64,000 nt of DNA from an uncultured bacterium (GTDB lineage Bacteria; Verrucomicrobiota; Kiritimatiellia; RFP12; UBA1067): the NCBI GenBank assembly GCA_902801025.1, contig CADCGZ010000012.1, positions 1-64,000 of the forward strand, written 5' to 3'. The notes beneath the pieces were generated by a model. It did not search any database, was not told the DNA's origin, and saw only the letters and a program-made list of their open reading frames with translations. The translations under genes and the position numbers were made by a program. Below are positions 40,801 through 49,506 of this stretch, piece by piece. Position 1 is the stretch's first letter. The number at the start of each line of letters is the position of its first letter.

Positions 40801-43800
40801 CTTGGCGGAGAGCGTCACCACCGCGCCGTCGTTCGTCGCGATGTTGAGCACCTGCTGCCTGTTCGTGTAGGACACGGTCGCCGAGTCCCCTCCCGTCGTC
40901 CAACCCACGAATCCGAAGCCTTCCTTCGTGAACGCATTCGCCTTGAGGTTGACCGCCGTGTCGTATGTCGCCGCCTGGTCCGACATCGCACCTTCCGCGC
41001 CGTTCGGCAGGAAGCGGATCGTGTAGGCGTTCGGACGCCACACGGCGTAGAGCGCGAGCGTACCGCCCGTCGCGAGGTTCGAGACGGATGCTCCGTCCGC
41101 GTAGGCCGCGCTCGTCGCCTGCGGGTTCGTGGACCAGCCGAGGAACGTGTAGCCCGTCCGCGTGTAGCTTCCGTTCGACAGGTTCTGCGCCGTGCCGTAG
41201 GTGAAGCCCTGCGAGGCCATCGCGGCGCCCGTGCCGCCGTTCGCGTTGAACGTCACCGTGTACGGATTCGCCGTCCACACCGCGTAGAGGTTGACCGTCC
41301 CGTTCGCCGTCGCTGTCAGGTTGCTCACCATCTGCTTGTTGGCGTATGCCGCATCCCCGTCGGCGGACGTCGCCCAGCCCTGGTACGTGTAGCCCGTGCG
41401 CGTGAACGCATTCGCCGTCAGCGCCTTCGCGGCATCGTAGGTGAACGACTCGTTCGCCATCGTCCCCGTGCCGCCGTTCGCGTTGAACTTTACCGCGTAG
41501 GTGTTCGCCTTCCAGACCGCGTACAGGTTGATTGTCCCGTTCGCCGCCGCCGTCAGGTTGCTCACCGTCTGCTTGTCGGAATAGACCTTGCTTCCCGCAG
41601 CCGTCGTCGCCCAGCCCTGATAGGCGTAGCCTGTGCGCGTGAAGGCGTTCGCCGTCAGCGCCTTCGCGACATCGTAGGTGAACGACTCGTTCGCCATCGT
41701 GCCCGCGCCCTTGTTGGCGTTGAACTTCACCGTGTAGCCGTTCGCCTTGTAGGTCGCGGTCAACGTCACCGCGCGTCCCGGCATCTTGAACGTGGTAGAG
41801 GCGGACGTCTTGCTCGTCACCAGCGCGACATCGGCCGCAGCGCCCGTCCACTCCTTGAACGAGTATCCCGTCGGCGCGGCGTTTGCGACGATCGGCACCG
41901 TGGTGTTCGCAAAGCAGTTCGTACTGCCCTTGCCGCCCGCGACTGTCAGCTGGTACTTCAACCGATAACCGGAGTCGCTTGCACTAACTTTTCCGCGCTT
42001 GCCGTCGACCTGAGCCTGAACCCAAAGCCAATAGAGATTTGTCGTGTTCGCACTCGTGTGATACATGTTCGTCGTCGACCAATTCATCGTCACGGCATCC
42101 GAAAAGTTTGGCGTCTCACTCTTCCATATCAAATATTTCTCCGCACCAGGCACCGCCGTCCATGTAAGGAGAATACCATCCGGATCCGTTCCGTCAGACG
42201 CCGCAAGGTTCACCACCTGGTTCTGGCTGAAGTTCGCGAAGTTAACGACGGCGCGGAAACCACGTAGCGTGTCGGTAAAATATGCCTGATTCCTCAATCT
42301 GTGTGCACCCGAACGGCAATGCGAGGAATAATTACCCCAGGTACCACCACGTATGCTTCTCTCGGACCCAGTTTCTCGGCCTACAGGATCCGTTGCAGTA
42401 CTTGAAGTTACGGTCCCAAACCAGTCGAGGCAGAACTCGCCCACATTACCGTGCATATCATAGAGTCCCCAAGCATTGGGCAGATACGAACCAACCTTCG
42501 CCGTTCCCGTCTCATCCGTACTCCCATTATAGTCATACGAATTATTGTATGATCCGCTGTTGTAGTAGTAACGGCCCACTTCAGCCATGTTGGCATCAAC
42601 ACCGGAAGCAGTCGAAAGGTTCTTACCGGAATTGAGCGCCGTCGTCGTTCCTGCACGGCATGCATATTCCCACTGCGCCTCGGTCGGGAGGTCGAAGAGC
42701 CGCCCCGTTTTTGTACGTAACTTGCCCATGAAGCTCGTCTCGTCAACCGAATTCATCTGCGGCCAGTACTTGCCCATGTCCGAGCCACGAATCTGGTTAT
42801 AGCTGACGCTTTCGACAGGGCGTGTCGCATAGCAAACCGTGTTCGAGAATGCGCTCGGACGATTCCCCATCACCAATTCCCACTGGCGCTGGGTCAGTTC
42901 GAATACGCCAATGTAGTAGGAATGCGTCAACGTCACCTGATGCGGCGTCTCATCGCTATCCAACCGTCCAGCCTCGCCAGTCGGCGCACCCATCGTGAAC
43001 GTGCCTGGGTCGATGCGGCGGAGAACGAGCTTCGTCGTCTTGTACTCGTCCGTCCAGCCGCCGGACGGGATGTCCGTGAGGTTGCTGACGGGATACGACG
43101 CCGCGTTCGGTCCGCCGCTCAGGTCGATGACGAGATACGACTGCAGGTCGTCGTACTCCGCCGTGAACGAGAGGTTGCGCGTGGGCATCGTGAACGTGTT
43201 CGTCATGCTGTTGGCGTTCGCGAGCACCGAGACGTCGCCCGTCCAGCGCGTGAAGGCGTAGCGCGGCGAACGGTCCTCGGCCGCCACGGTCACCGTGTCG
43301 CCCTCGTAGTAGATCGCGCCGCCCGTGCCGTTCGCCACCTGGACGGTGAAGTTCGTGTCGTCCGACGCGGAATACTCGTACGCGCCGATATCGACCGTAT
43401 TGTTGTCGATGCGCGCGTTCCCCGCGAAGTCCACCGTGTTCGTCACATACGCGTTGTTGCCCGCGTTGATGCACGGCGAGTTGTACCGCAGGCGGAAATC
43501 CCCCGCCTCCGCGCGGATGAACTGCGGATCGTTCGTGTAGCAGTTGAAGGACATAACGCGAGTGTCGATTTCATTGTCCGTCCCAGCCGTATTGCCATAA
43601 ACGATGCAATTGAAGTTGGTTGCGCTCGGCACACCGTCCCAAAGCTCGCTGCTCACACCGCCACCGCGGCCACCACAAGAATTGTCGTATATTGTGCTGT
43701 TTATCGCAATGGCGCTGGCTATGCCGCCACCATTTTCATTTGGTGCCTTGTTTCCATATACAATGCAGTTCTGCAATTCTCCGCGGAACACACCGCCGCC

Positions 43801-46359
43801 CCAGCGTCCACATTCATTATCGGCGATAATGCAATTATAGCACTTGCCGCTACTAGTGCCGCCGCCATGAATTGTTGATTTATTGCTCGTGATTTCCGAA
43901 TCGTAAATAGTCGCACCATACGCACCGCCGCCCCAGCCATACGACTCATTGCCGACGATAACGCTTTTTATAACGGTGCCGGCGCGCACACCGCCGCCAT
44001 GCTGCCATGAGACATTATTGGTGACAATACAACCATAAAGGCTGCTTCCATTAACACCGCCACCGTGTTCCAGCGCCTCATTACACTGAAAAACACAATT
44101 CGTAGCGAAACCGCCATACACACCGCCGCCGGTTTTTTCCGCACGGTTTGAGATCACCGAGCAGTTGATCAACACACTGCCATTGGCACCCGCGCCACTT
44201 GCCTCGCACCTATTGTTGGAGAGCAGACAGTTTTCAAGCTGGCTACGATATGCGCCGCCACCATCGGCCTGCGCGTCGTTATCGCAAATCGTACAGTCAT
44301 ACATCACGGAGTGTGCCACGCCGCCACCACATCCGCCAGCATGGTTAGATTTTACAACGCAATCGTACAGCGTACCGCCTGCAACACCAGCGCCGTTTAT
44401 TCCGCTTGAAAGTCCGACAGAGCATCCATTCAGCATGGTAAATCCGCGAACAACCGTATTGGTCTTATCGTTATTTCCACCCGCATACACGCACCGATTC
44501 GTCACCGCCGGATATCCACCGTCGATGACCGTCGTCGCCGCGCCGTTCACCGACTGGATGGTGATTGCTAGGTTATCCGTGCGAATCGGTGCATACGTGC
44601 CATCCGCTACGAAGATCGTCATCCCGGCCACCGACTTGTCGATCGCGTGCTGGATCGTCTTGAATGGATCATTCTCGCTCGCGCCCTCGTTCGTGTCGTC
44701 GCCCGACGTCGCATCCACATACCAACGGTCCGTCCACTTGGCGTAGAGGTTCACCGTCGCGTTCATCTGGTTGGTCAGGTTCAGCACCGACTGCTTGTCC
44801 GTGTAGGCGACCGTCGTTCCGTTCGCCGAGGTCATCCAACCGACGAAGGCATGTCCCGTGCGGGTGAAGCCGTTCGCCGTGAGCGTCGCGTTCTGTCCGT
44901 AGGTGCAGGCGAGCTGGGCCGTCGTGCCGCTGCCGCCGTTCGCGTTGAACTTCACGGCGTAGGTGTTCACCTGCCACACGGCGAAGAGGGTGACCGTGCC
45001 GTTGGCCGTCGCCGTGAGGTTGCTGACGGACTGTCCGTTCGTGTAGGCCGCGCTCGTCGCGCCGCTGGAGGTCGCCCATCCCTTGAACGTGTAGCCCGTG
45101 CGCGTGAAGGCGTTCGCCGTCAGCGCCTTGGCCGTGCCGTAGGTGAACGACTCGTCCGCCATCGTACCCGTGCCGCCGTTCTTGTTGAACTTCACGGAAT
45201 ACGTGATCGGCGTCCACTGGGCCGTCACCGTCTTCGCGCCGAAGCCGCCGGCGGGGATGCTGGCGGGGTTCCAGCCGTTGAACACGTAGCCCGTCACGTT
45301 CGCCAGAGGGGTGAAGGTGATGGAGCTGTCGATGTTGTACTGCGCGGGGTTTGAGTTCGCCGCCCCCTTCGTGTTCGCGTAGGTGATGGCGTAGTACCCC
45401 GAATGCTTGAACGTGGCCGAGTAGTTGGCCGTCCCCGCCGTGTAGGTCAGCTTCCAGTAGTTCGTCTGCTCCGAGTTGGGCGTCCACGAATAGGCGCCCT
45501 TGCTCGAAAGCCCCGACACCGCCGTGCCGTTGACCTTGAGCGTACCCGACGACGCCCCGCCCCAGGCCGTATCGTAGGCGATGGATTCCGTCGTCTTCGC
45601 GACGCGCGTCCCCGTGCGCGTATCGAGCGCAACCGCCGAAGCCGCCTTCGCCGCCGACATGGATTTTACCGGGCGGAGCGGGAAACCATAAATGCGAGAA
45701 GTCGTATTCGTTGCACGCCAAACTCTATTTCCAGAACCAACCGTAATCCTCCGGGTTCCTACAGAATCTGCGGTCGCACTCCACAAATAAATCGTGTCGA
45801 CTTTATTGGTCGTTGTACCATCGCCATATCCCATCGCCGGAATGAATACACTGTTGCCAGCATAGAGACCTTTGCCTACAATTGTATAACCAACCACCCC
45901 ATTGTTGGTCGTCCAGTTCCATGAACATAGCGCCAACAGATTTTCTATCTCGGATGCCTTCGGCACGCGCCAGTCGTCACCCCATTGCTGCGCCGCAGCA
46001 TCGTAGGCAGGCAGAAGATTGCCGTCCGCGCCTACAACACCCATCGACTGCAGCTGCGCGAGCGACTTCCCGTATGTCGGACAGTTCGCCGTGCTGAAGC
46101 TAAAGTTGTTCACCGAACTGTCGCTTGCGACCCATTTGGAGTTCTGCCACTTGTAGCCGAGCGTATCGCCCCACCAGAAGTAGTAGCCCGTCTCCGTAGG
46201 CGAGTTCGCGCCGACATTAGTCTTGGCCCACAGCAGACCGTTCTCCCAGAGCTGCACGCCCTCGTGCGTCGCGCCAAAGACGCCACACACCCAGGCCAGC
46301 ACCGCGCCAAGCGCCATAATCTTTCTTTTCATCGTTTTTTCCTTTCTAAAACCTTTCAT
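37807..46359 (-). CDS. giant modular surface/secreted protein: two beta-helices, InlB repeats, SUMF1/FGE-like domain, Fn3 array
   Basis: About 2850 residues. In order (DNA coordinates): signal peptide (MKRKIMALGAVLAWVCGVFG); Fibrobacter-type paralogous domain (46270-45660, GVQLWENGLLWAKTN); linker; InlB-type repeats (~45200-44735, YSVKFNKNGGTGTM..GYTFKGWA); right-handed beta-helix 1 (~44730-43380, WYVDATSGDDTNEG start, GGG-turn repeats); divergent InlB domain; SUMF1/formylglycine-enzyme-like domain (~43020-42240, TFTMGAPTGEAGR, PTEAQWEYACRAG, GNVGEFCLDW, SIRGGTW); Fn3; four more InlB repeats (~41740-40790); beta-helix 2 (~40790-39550); five C-terminal Fn3-like domains. No sortase or PEP-CTERM signal is seen. 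It is probably an adhesin or glycan-interacting surface protein. ATG 46359 has AAGGAGG; 46332 is an alternative. Confidence 0.88.
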   Translation of the reverse strand: MKGFRKEKTMKRKIMALGAVLAWVCGVFGATHEGVQLWENGLLWAKTNVGANSPTETGYYFWWGDTLGYKWQNSKWVASDSSVNNFSFSTANCPTYGKSLAQLQSMGVVGADGNLLPAYDAAAQQWGDDWRVPKASEIENLLALCSWNWTTNNGVVGYTIVGKGLYAGNSVFIPAMGYGDGTTTNKVDTIYLWSATADSVGTRRITVGSGNRVWRATNTTSRIYGFPLRPVKSMSAAKAASAVALDTRTGTRVAKTTESIAYDTAWGGASSGTLKVNGTAVSGLSSKGAYSWTPNSEQTNYWKLTYTAGTANYSATFKHSGYYAITYANTKGAANSNPAQYNIDSSITFTPLANVTGYVFNGWNPASIPAGGFGAKTVTAQWTPITYSVKFNKNGGTGTMADESFTYGTAKALTANAFTRTGYTFKGWATSSGATSAAYTNGQSVSNLTATANGTVTLFAVWQVNTYAVKFNANGGSGTTAQLACTYGQNATLTANGFTRTGHAFVGWMTSANGTTVAYTDKQSVLNLTNQMNATVNLYAKWTDRWYVDATSGDDTNEGASENDPFKTIQHAIDKSVAGMTIFVADGTYAPIRTDNLAITIQSVNGAATTVIDGGYPAVTNRCVYAGGNNDKTNTVVRGFTMLNGCSVGLSSGINGAGVAGGTLYDCVVKSNHAGGCGGGVAHSVMYDCTICDNDAQADGGGAYRSQLENCLLSNNRCEASGAGANGSVLINCSVISNRAEKTGGGVYGGFATNCVFQCNEALEHGGGVNGSSLYGCIVTNNVSWQHGGGVRAGTVIKSVIVGNESYGWGGGAYGATIYDSEITSNKSTIHGGGTSSGKCYNCIIADNECGRWGGGVFRGELQNCIVYGNKAPNENGGGIASAIAINSTIYDNSCGGRGGGVSSELWDGVPSATNFNCIVYGNTAGTDNEIDTRVMSFNCYTNDPQFIRAEAGDFRLRYNSPCINAGNNAYVTNTVDFAGNARIDNNTVDIGAYEYSASDDTNFTVQVANGTGGAIYYEGDTVTVAAEDRSPRYAFTRWTGDVSVLANANSMTNTFTMPTRNLSFTAEYDDLQSYLVIDLSGGPNAASYPVSNLTDIPSGGWTDEYKTTKLVLRRIDPGTFTMGAPTGEAGRLDSDETPHQVTLTHSYYIGVFELTQRQWELVMGNRPSAFSNTVCYATRPVESVSYNQIRGSDMGKYWPQMNSVDETSFMGKLRTKTGRLFDLPTEAQWEYACRAGTTTALNSGKNLSTASGVDANMAEVGRYYYNSGSYNNSYDYNGSTDETGTAKVGSYLPNAWGLYDMHGNVGEFCLDWFGTVTSSTATDPVGRETGSERSIRGGTWGNYSSHCRSGAHRLRNQAYFTDTLRGFRAVVNFANFSQNQVVNLAASDGTDPDGILLTWTAVPGAEKYLIWKSETPNFSDAVTMNWSTTNMYHTSANTTNLYWLWVQAQVDGKRGKVSASDSGYRLKYQLTVAGGKGSTNCFANTTVPIVANAAPTGYSFKEWTGAAADVALVTSKTSASTTFKMPGRAVTLTATYKANGYTVKFNANKGAGTMANESFTYDVAKALTANAFTRTGYAYQGWATTAAGSKVYSDKQTVSNLTAAANGTINLYAVWKANTYAVKFNANGGTGTMANESFTYDAAKALTANAFTRTGYTYQGWATSADGDAAYANKQMVSNLTATANGTVNLYAVWTANPYTVTFNANGGTGAAMASQGFTYGTAQNLSNGSYTRTGYTFLGWSTNPQATSAAYADGASVSNLATGGTLALYAVWRPNAYTIRFLPNGAEGAMSDQAATYDTAVNLKANAFTKEGFGFVGWTTGGDSATVSYTNRQQVLNIATNDGAVVTLSAKWTDTWYVDATNGNDANEGISAAQPFKTIQHAIDQSVAGMTIIVADGTYAPINSNNKSITIQSVNGAERTIIDGGNTAMCARLSGYSATASMTNTVLRGFTIQNGYSTPFDGGGVYGGSLYDCLVVSNRAARSGGGTCYSALYHCTVEGNSCGNSGGGSHSAMAYDCLFINNSCPTNGAGASGGVLVNCSVISNRAEKSGGGTYAAAVTNCVLQGNVALTHGGGAYGGSLYGCVVSNNTASVSGGGINSATVSKCVITDNECALISTGYGGGAYDSELENCLIYGNCATEGAGGGASRSVCRNCTIYDNRCGYNSGGTHAWLVDGVSVSTNYNCIVYGNSAGTSDNNIDSRMASFNSFTGNPRFVDAANGDFRLLGDSPCIDMGNNRYVSGETDIRGNARIQNGIVDIGAYEFTLPTGLGNVPVEGTDAAVPVEWLGAYGYVDEDSTPESLQSKMVQVGDNGIPLWESWVAGFDPWDPDSQLLADIHVGADGEVEVSWTPDLSNAEPKRHYTVMGKTNLTDTAWVIPVNEEHRFFKVTVTMGEPGVARDVVATAGTSAGDVSISWSAVDWAVGYNIYRSTVDNFSQATLLASTADTAYVDATALPGTWYYYWIVSVANGGEWMTSASAAGNRKIGVPRNVAASDGTSADWITVTWNAVEGAVSYRILRATTEFVEDAVEVGTSAGTSWMDLNAANGVTYNYWVVAVGASFEGEASASDVGYLRLAVPEGVTASNGGFADRVKIAWNAVAEASHYRVYRSASASGSKTPVSGWQTALNYSDTTAEPGVTYWYFVVAAADGEGRNASGYSAGAAGSLKIGAPTGVYATDGTSATGVTVSWNATPGAEGYKIYRGTSNNPDAAEVVSSVPAVPSVSFDDTTAAPGTLYFYWVTATNAVSESAKSAVETGFRSIPAPTGVTATTTSGAAAVTVSWQSVDGAAYYRVYRGTRTGSDYAVEIDTTTETTYADESGAADKTYYYSVKAVGTSCDSDFSDFVFGKR

Positions 46360-46373
46360 GCCGCCTCCTTTGC

Positions 46374-46407
46374 TTTGAACTTTCGTGCGTCCGCACAAAA
46401 GTTCAAA
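46374..46407. promoter_or_regulatory. 34-bp near-perfect palindrome in the divergent intergenic region
   Basis: TTTGAACTTT pairs with AAAGTTCAAA (10 bp), then one mismatch, then GTGCG pairs with CGCAC around a 2-nt centre. It lies between the divergently transcribed giant-protein and ATPase genes, and its edge is 3-4 nt from the AAGGAGG of the giant gene. It could be a repressor operator or an RNA hairpin affecting translation. Confidence 0.6.
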
Positions 46408-46493
46408 GTCCCACTGTCAAGCAAGCCATTGACGCCGCACGCCGAAAATGCTATCATACCATCAAACTTCCAATGCCAGACAAGGATTCTTCC

Positions 46494-47717
46494 ATGTACG
46501 ATAGCAAGATCAGGAGAAAATGGTTCGTCGACTGGCTCGCAAGATGGCGCGACAAAGACGTCATCAAAGTCGTGACCGGCATACGCCGTTGCGGGAAAAC
46601 CACGCTTTTTGAGCTTTTCCGCAAACAACTTGTTGAAAGCGGACTTGCCGCAGACAGGATAATCGCAATCAATTTCGAGGATCCCGACTGCGCCTCCTTC
46701 GCAGGCTGGCGCGAGGCATGGGAGTTCATCAAGCCCAATATCAAGCCAGATGGCAGAACATACGTTTTTCTCGACGAGGTACAGAACGTTCCGGAGTTCG
46801 AAAAGCTCGTTGACGGGCTTTACTCCCGCAAGAATCTCGATGTCTATATCACTGGCTCGAACGCCAAGTTCCTCTCCGGCGAACTGGCCACGTTCCTCAC
46901 CGGACGCTATGTCGAAATACGCCTCCAGCCACTTCACTTCACGGAATACATCACCCTGTTCCCCGACAGGGACGCGCATTCCGTATTCAACGACTTTCTG
47001 CGTTTCGGCGGCTTCCCGTTCGCCGCCCAGCTTGCCAACGGCTCGCGCACTCAGCTCGACTACCTCTCCGGCATCCTCGATACGGTTCTCTACAAGGACG
47101 TTATGGCCCAGAACGGCTACCGCGACGCCGCCACGCTCAAGCGCATCGTCCGTTTCCTCTTCGACAACATCGGCAATCTGCTTTCGGTGAACAAGATCGT
47201 CGGAATGTTCAAAAGCGAGGGCTTCTCCGTGCCCCACGCGACGCTGGACACCTACATCGACGCACTCTGCCAGACATTCCTCCTCGACAGGGTGGACCGT
47301 TACGACATCAAGGGGCGTCAGTATCTCAAGACAACGGCGAAGTACTACGTCGCCGACACGGGGCTTCGCCGCACCCTTCTTGGAACGAAAGGCGAAGACT
47401 TCGGCCATCTGCTTGAAAATGTCGTTTACCGTGAACTGCGCCGTCGGTTCCGCGAAATCTATGTCGGGATGCTCAACAACGGAGAAGTCGATTTCGTGAC
47501 GCTCGAAAACGGACTCCCCCTCTACTTTCAGGTGGCGCACACGGTCCGCGACGAAGCCACGCTCACGCGCGAACTCGCCCCGCTCCGCGCCATTCGCGAC
47601 AACCACCCCAAGTTCCTGCTCACGCTCGACAACGACCCGCCGCTCGACCATGACGGCATAAAGCGGATGAATGTTGTCGAATTCCTCCTCGACCCCAAGT
47701 CGCTGGAAACGCTGTAG
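46494..47717 (+). CDS. AAA family ATPase with DUF4143 domain
   Basis: A 407-residue protein of the widespread AAA_14/DUF4143 family, of unknown cellular role. Walker A is GIRRCGKTT, Walker B is YVFLDEVQNV, sensor-like ITGSNAKFLSGE, then the DUF4143 part with YYVADTGLR and a nuclease-like ENVVYRELRRR...GEVDFV segment. It is the only well-supported plus-strand gene in the window and is divergent from the giant surface-protein gene. ATG 46494 is preferred because AAGGA lies 7 nt upstream; 46473 is possible. Such genes are often accessory and horizontally spread. Confidence 0.88.
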   Translation: MYDSKIRRKWFVDWLARWRDKDVIKVVTGIRRCGKTTLFELFRKQLVESGLAADRIIAINFEDPDCASFAGWREAWEFIKPNIKPDGRTYVFLDEVQNVPEFEKLVDGLYSRKNLDVYITGSNAKFLSGELATFLTGRYVEIRLQPLHFTEYITLFPDRDAHSVFNDFLRFGGFPFAAQLANGSRTQLDYLSGILDTVLYKDVMAQNGYRDAATLKRIVRFLFDNIGNLLSVNKIVGMFKSEGFSVPHATLDTYIDALCQTFLLDRVDRYDIKGRQYLKTTAKYYVADTGLRRTLLGTKGEDFGHLLENVVYRELRRRFREIYVGMLNNGEVDFVTLENGLPLYFQVAHTVRDEATLTRELAPLRAIRDNHPKFLLTLDNDPPLDHDGIKRMNVVEFLLDPKSLETL

Positions 47718-47884
47718 CAAACCACAGATCAACGCAGACGCGCGGCGCGCGGTCTCTTGCGACTTTGCTTCGCAAAGCTCCTCGCTTCGCTCGTCGGGCA
47801 ACCTGACGGCTTCGCCGCAGGCGCATCTACGCTTGCGCCGTTCCGAGGCCCACAAAGCAAGGGGCATTCTGGCTGAGCCGTAAC
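47718..47884. other. repeat-like gap with small hairpins
   Basis: No gene is supported. The stretch begins with CCACAGATCAACGCAGAC, like a common environmental-genome dispersed repeat, and contains small hairpins with TTC/TTCG turns (TTTGC-TTC-GCAAA; CGCTTCGCTCG). It lies between convergent genes, so it may serve both as terminator and repeat landing site. Confidence 0.4.
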
Positions 47885-48721
47885 TCACCCGTCCACCTCC
47901 CCAAACATCGTTATGCCAAACTCATTCATGAACTTCAACACCGCCTTCAACGAGGGCGTCTTGCCACCCAACGTCTCAGCAAGGTAATTGAAGTTAATTG
48001 AATCCGTACAAATACTTTTTTCACGAACAAAATCCTTGAACGACTTATCCAAATCGCTCTTGTCTTTAAGTGCTTCTCCGTAGACACTTACGCTATGTGC
48101 AGCATCTTTTACGCACTCATCCAAAAATTGAGTGTCACCTAGTTTATTTGCTAGCACCAATGTTTCCACTGTTCTGTAAAGCGGCAGAACAATATCGCGA
48201 TCTTTTGCATTTCCACTTTGAACTATATGAAGAAACTTCACCCATTCAAGTTTCATCGTAGAAGACGAGTGTTTCGCTTGCATCCGCTGAAATTGAGAAT
48301 CAGATTTGAGAAGCTCACCAAGCCGACGTTTCAGATTACGAACTTCTTTCATCATTTTCTTTTCTCTCCAAACTGACAGAAGCGGAACAACAACTCCTAA
48401 CAAGGCAACAAGTCCAGAGATTACCCAAAGTGAAATATTCAGCTGCAACATAAACCTATCATGTGCCGTCTTCAACTCCTCATACCGATCCTTATACTCT
48501 TCCTTCGCGTCATTCACGGCCGCCTTCAATTCTGCCCTTACCGCCCTATCAAACGCCGTATCCCCTACCGGCGCCATGGTAACCACATTCACAGAAGCTA
48601 CAGGTGGACACTTCTCCGCCGTCGCAACAACAGCATTCGTATCTGCCACCACCGCGAAATTCACAGCTGTTACTGCGAACACAATCAATATCATTCTACT
48701 TCTGCTCTTAAGAAATGACAT
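47885..48721 (-). CDS. hypothetical membrane-anchored coiled-coil protein
   Basis: A 278-residue protein, no recognised family. An N-terminal hydrophobic stretch (MILIVFAVTAVNFAVV) resembles a signal. A charged, helical region (residues ~65-90, AKEEYKDRYEELKTAHDRF) precedes a strong transmembrane helix (~95-115, LWVISGLVALLGVVVPLLSV), then a basic helical segment (REKKMMKEVRNLKRRLGELL) and a ~150-residue cytoplasmic part. The AAGGAGCG site before ATG 48721 is good. The gene is much more AT-rich than its neighbours and is the last of a run of three unknown AT-rich genes. Confidence 0.7.
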   Translation of the reverse strand: MSFLKSRSRMILIVFAVTAVNFAVVADTNAVVATAEKCPPVASVNVVTMAPVGDTAFDRAVRAELKAAVNDAKEEYKDRYEELKTAHDRFMLQLNISLWVISGLVALLGVVVPLLSVWREKKMMKEVRNLKRRLGELLKSDSQFQRMQAKHSSSTMKLEWVKFLHIVQSGNAKDRDIVLPLYRTVETLVLANKLGDTQFLDECVKDAAHSVSVYGEALKDKSDLDKSFKDFVREKSICTDSINFNYLAETLGGKTPSLKAVLKFMNEFGITMFGEVDG

Positions 48722-48739
48722 ATTAGCACGCTCCTTATT

Positions 48740-49027
48740 TCAGAACTCTTTACAATCTGGCATTTTCGATACTGACTGCTTCATTCTATCAATCTCTTTA
48801 ATCCCAATTTCTGTCAATCGGTACTGATTAACACCAACTCTTTCTGCAAATCCAAATTCTATTTGCTCAATTAATTCATCCGCCTCAAAAGGATCAATGT
48901 TAAATTCCTGCATAATCTCATTTCTGGACGTCGTGACAACGTTTCGGTTATCCATGTGAAGTGACATGAACCACAACAAGTGACCAACATGTGGTCCACA
49001 ACTTGCAGCTTGGTGTTCTCCATTCAT
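48740..49027 (-). CDS. hypothetical small protein, winged-helix-like
   Basis: A 95-residue protein. Residues ~35-85 (RNEIMQEFNIDPFEADELIEQ, then FAERVGVNQYRLTEIGIKEI) have the alternation of a winged-helix DNA-binding fold, but no family is recognised. ATG 49027 is preferred because AAGGA precedes it; an ATG ten codons earlier is possible. AT-rich like its neighbours. A regulatory role for the adjacent genes is conceivable but unproven. Confidence 0.55.
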   Translation of the reverse strand: MNGEHQAASCGPHVGHLLWFMSLHMDNRNVVTTSRNEIMQEFNIDPFEADELIEQIEFGFAERVGVNQYRLTEIGIKEIDRMKQSVSKMPDCKEF

Positions 49028-49103
49028 TGATTGAATCCTTCTTGAAATGATTTGCATTTACTGGTTTATACTTCAAACCACCCAGTCTTTCAGGCGATCG
49101 CTC

Positions 49104-49436
49104 TTACCATCCTTTTAGACGATCATTGACAATACGAAGCTTTCTCTTCGCTCCATCAATAACCTCTTGTGAATTATCTGCATATTCCGCATCACCAACA
49201 ACACTCACACAGGCTTCAATCGCAACAATTGCATTTTCAATGTCACCATAGAAATCATTGACAGTATTTTCTTCAAGCACCTGTGGGCGTAGTTCAGTTA
49301 GAAATATCTTCGCCCTTGCAAACAATTCTATGAATTTAGATGTTGTGACAATACTTTTCACAGCATCTTCCTGCAAAAACATTTCTTCAAGGGCCCTAAA
49401 TGTCTCTTTGATTTCTTTTCGCTTTTCTTTTGTCAT
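49104..49436 (-). CDS. hypothetical small all-helical protein
   Basis: A 110-residue acidic, helix-rich protein (MTKEKRKEIKETFRALEEMF, then VIDGAKRKLRIVNDRLKGW at the end). No family recognised. ATG 49436 has GGAGA upstream. A longer start at 49517 would overlap the upstream surface-protein gene by 11 nt. AT-rich, between the second surface-protein gene and the winged-helix-like gene. Confidence 0.6.
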   Translation of the reverse strand: MTKEKRKEIKETFRALEEMFLQEDAVKSIVTTSKFIELFARAKIFLTELRPQVLEENTVNDFYGDIENAIVAIEACVSVVGDAEYADNSQEVIDGAKRKLRIVNDRLKGW

Positions 49437-49506
49437 CGTTGTTTCTCCGTAATTGTCTTGGCAACACCGCCTCCCAAAAGATCTGTTTGGAGTAGTCTCT
49501 TTTATG

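Noticed and set aside
39750-44520. Regularly spaced repeats suggestive of a CRISPR-like array
   Set aside because: The periodicity follows beta-helix coils and InlB repeats of one continuous reading frame; repeat units vary and spacers are not unique inserts.
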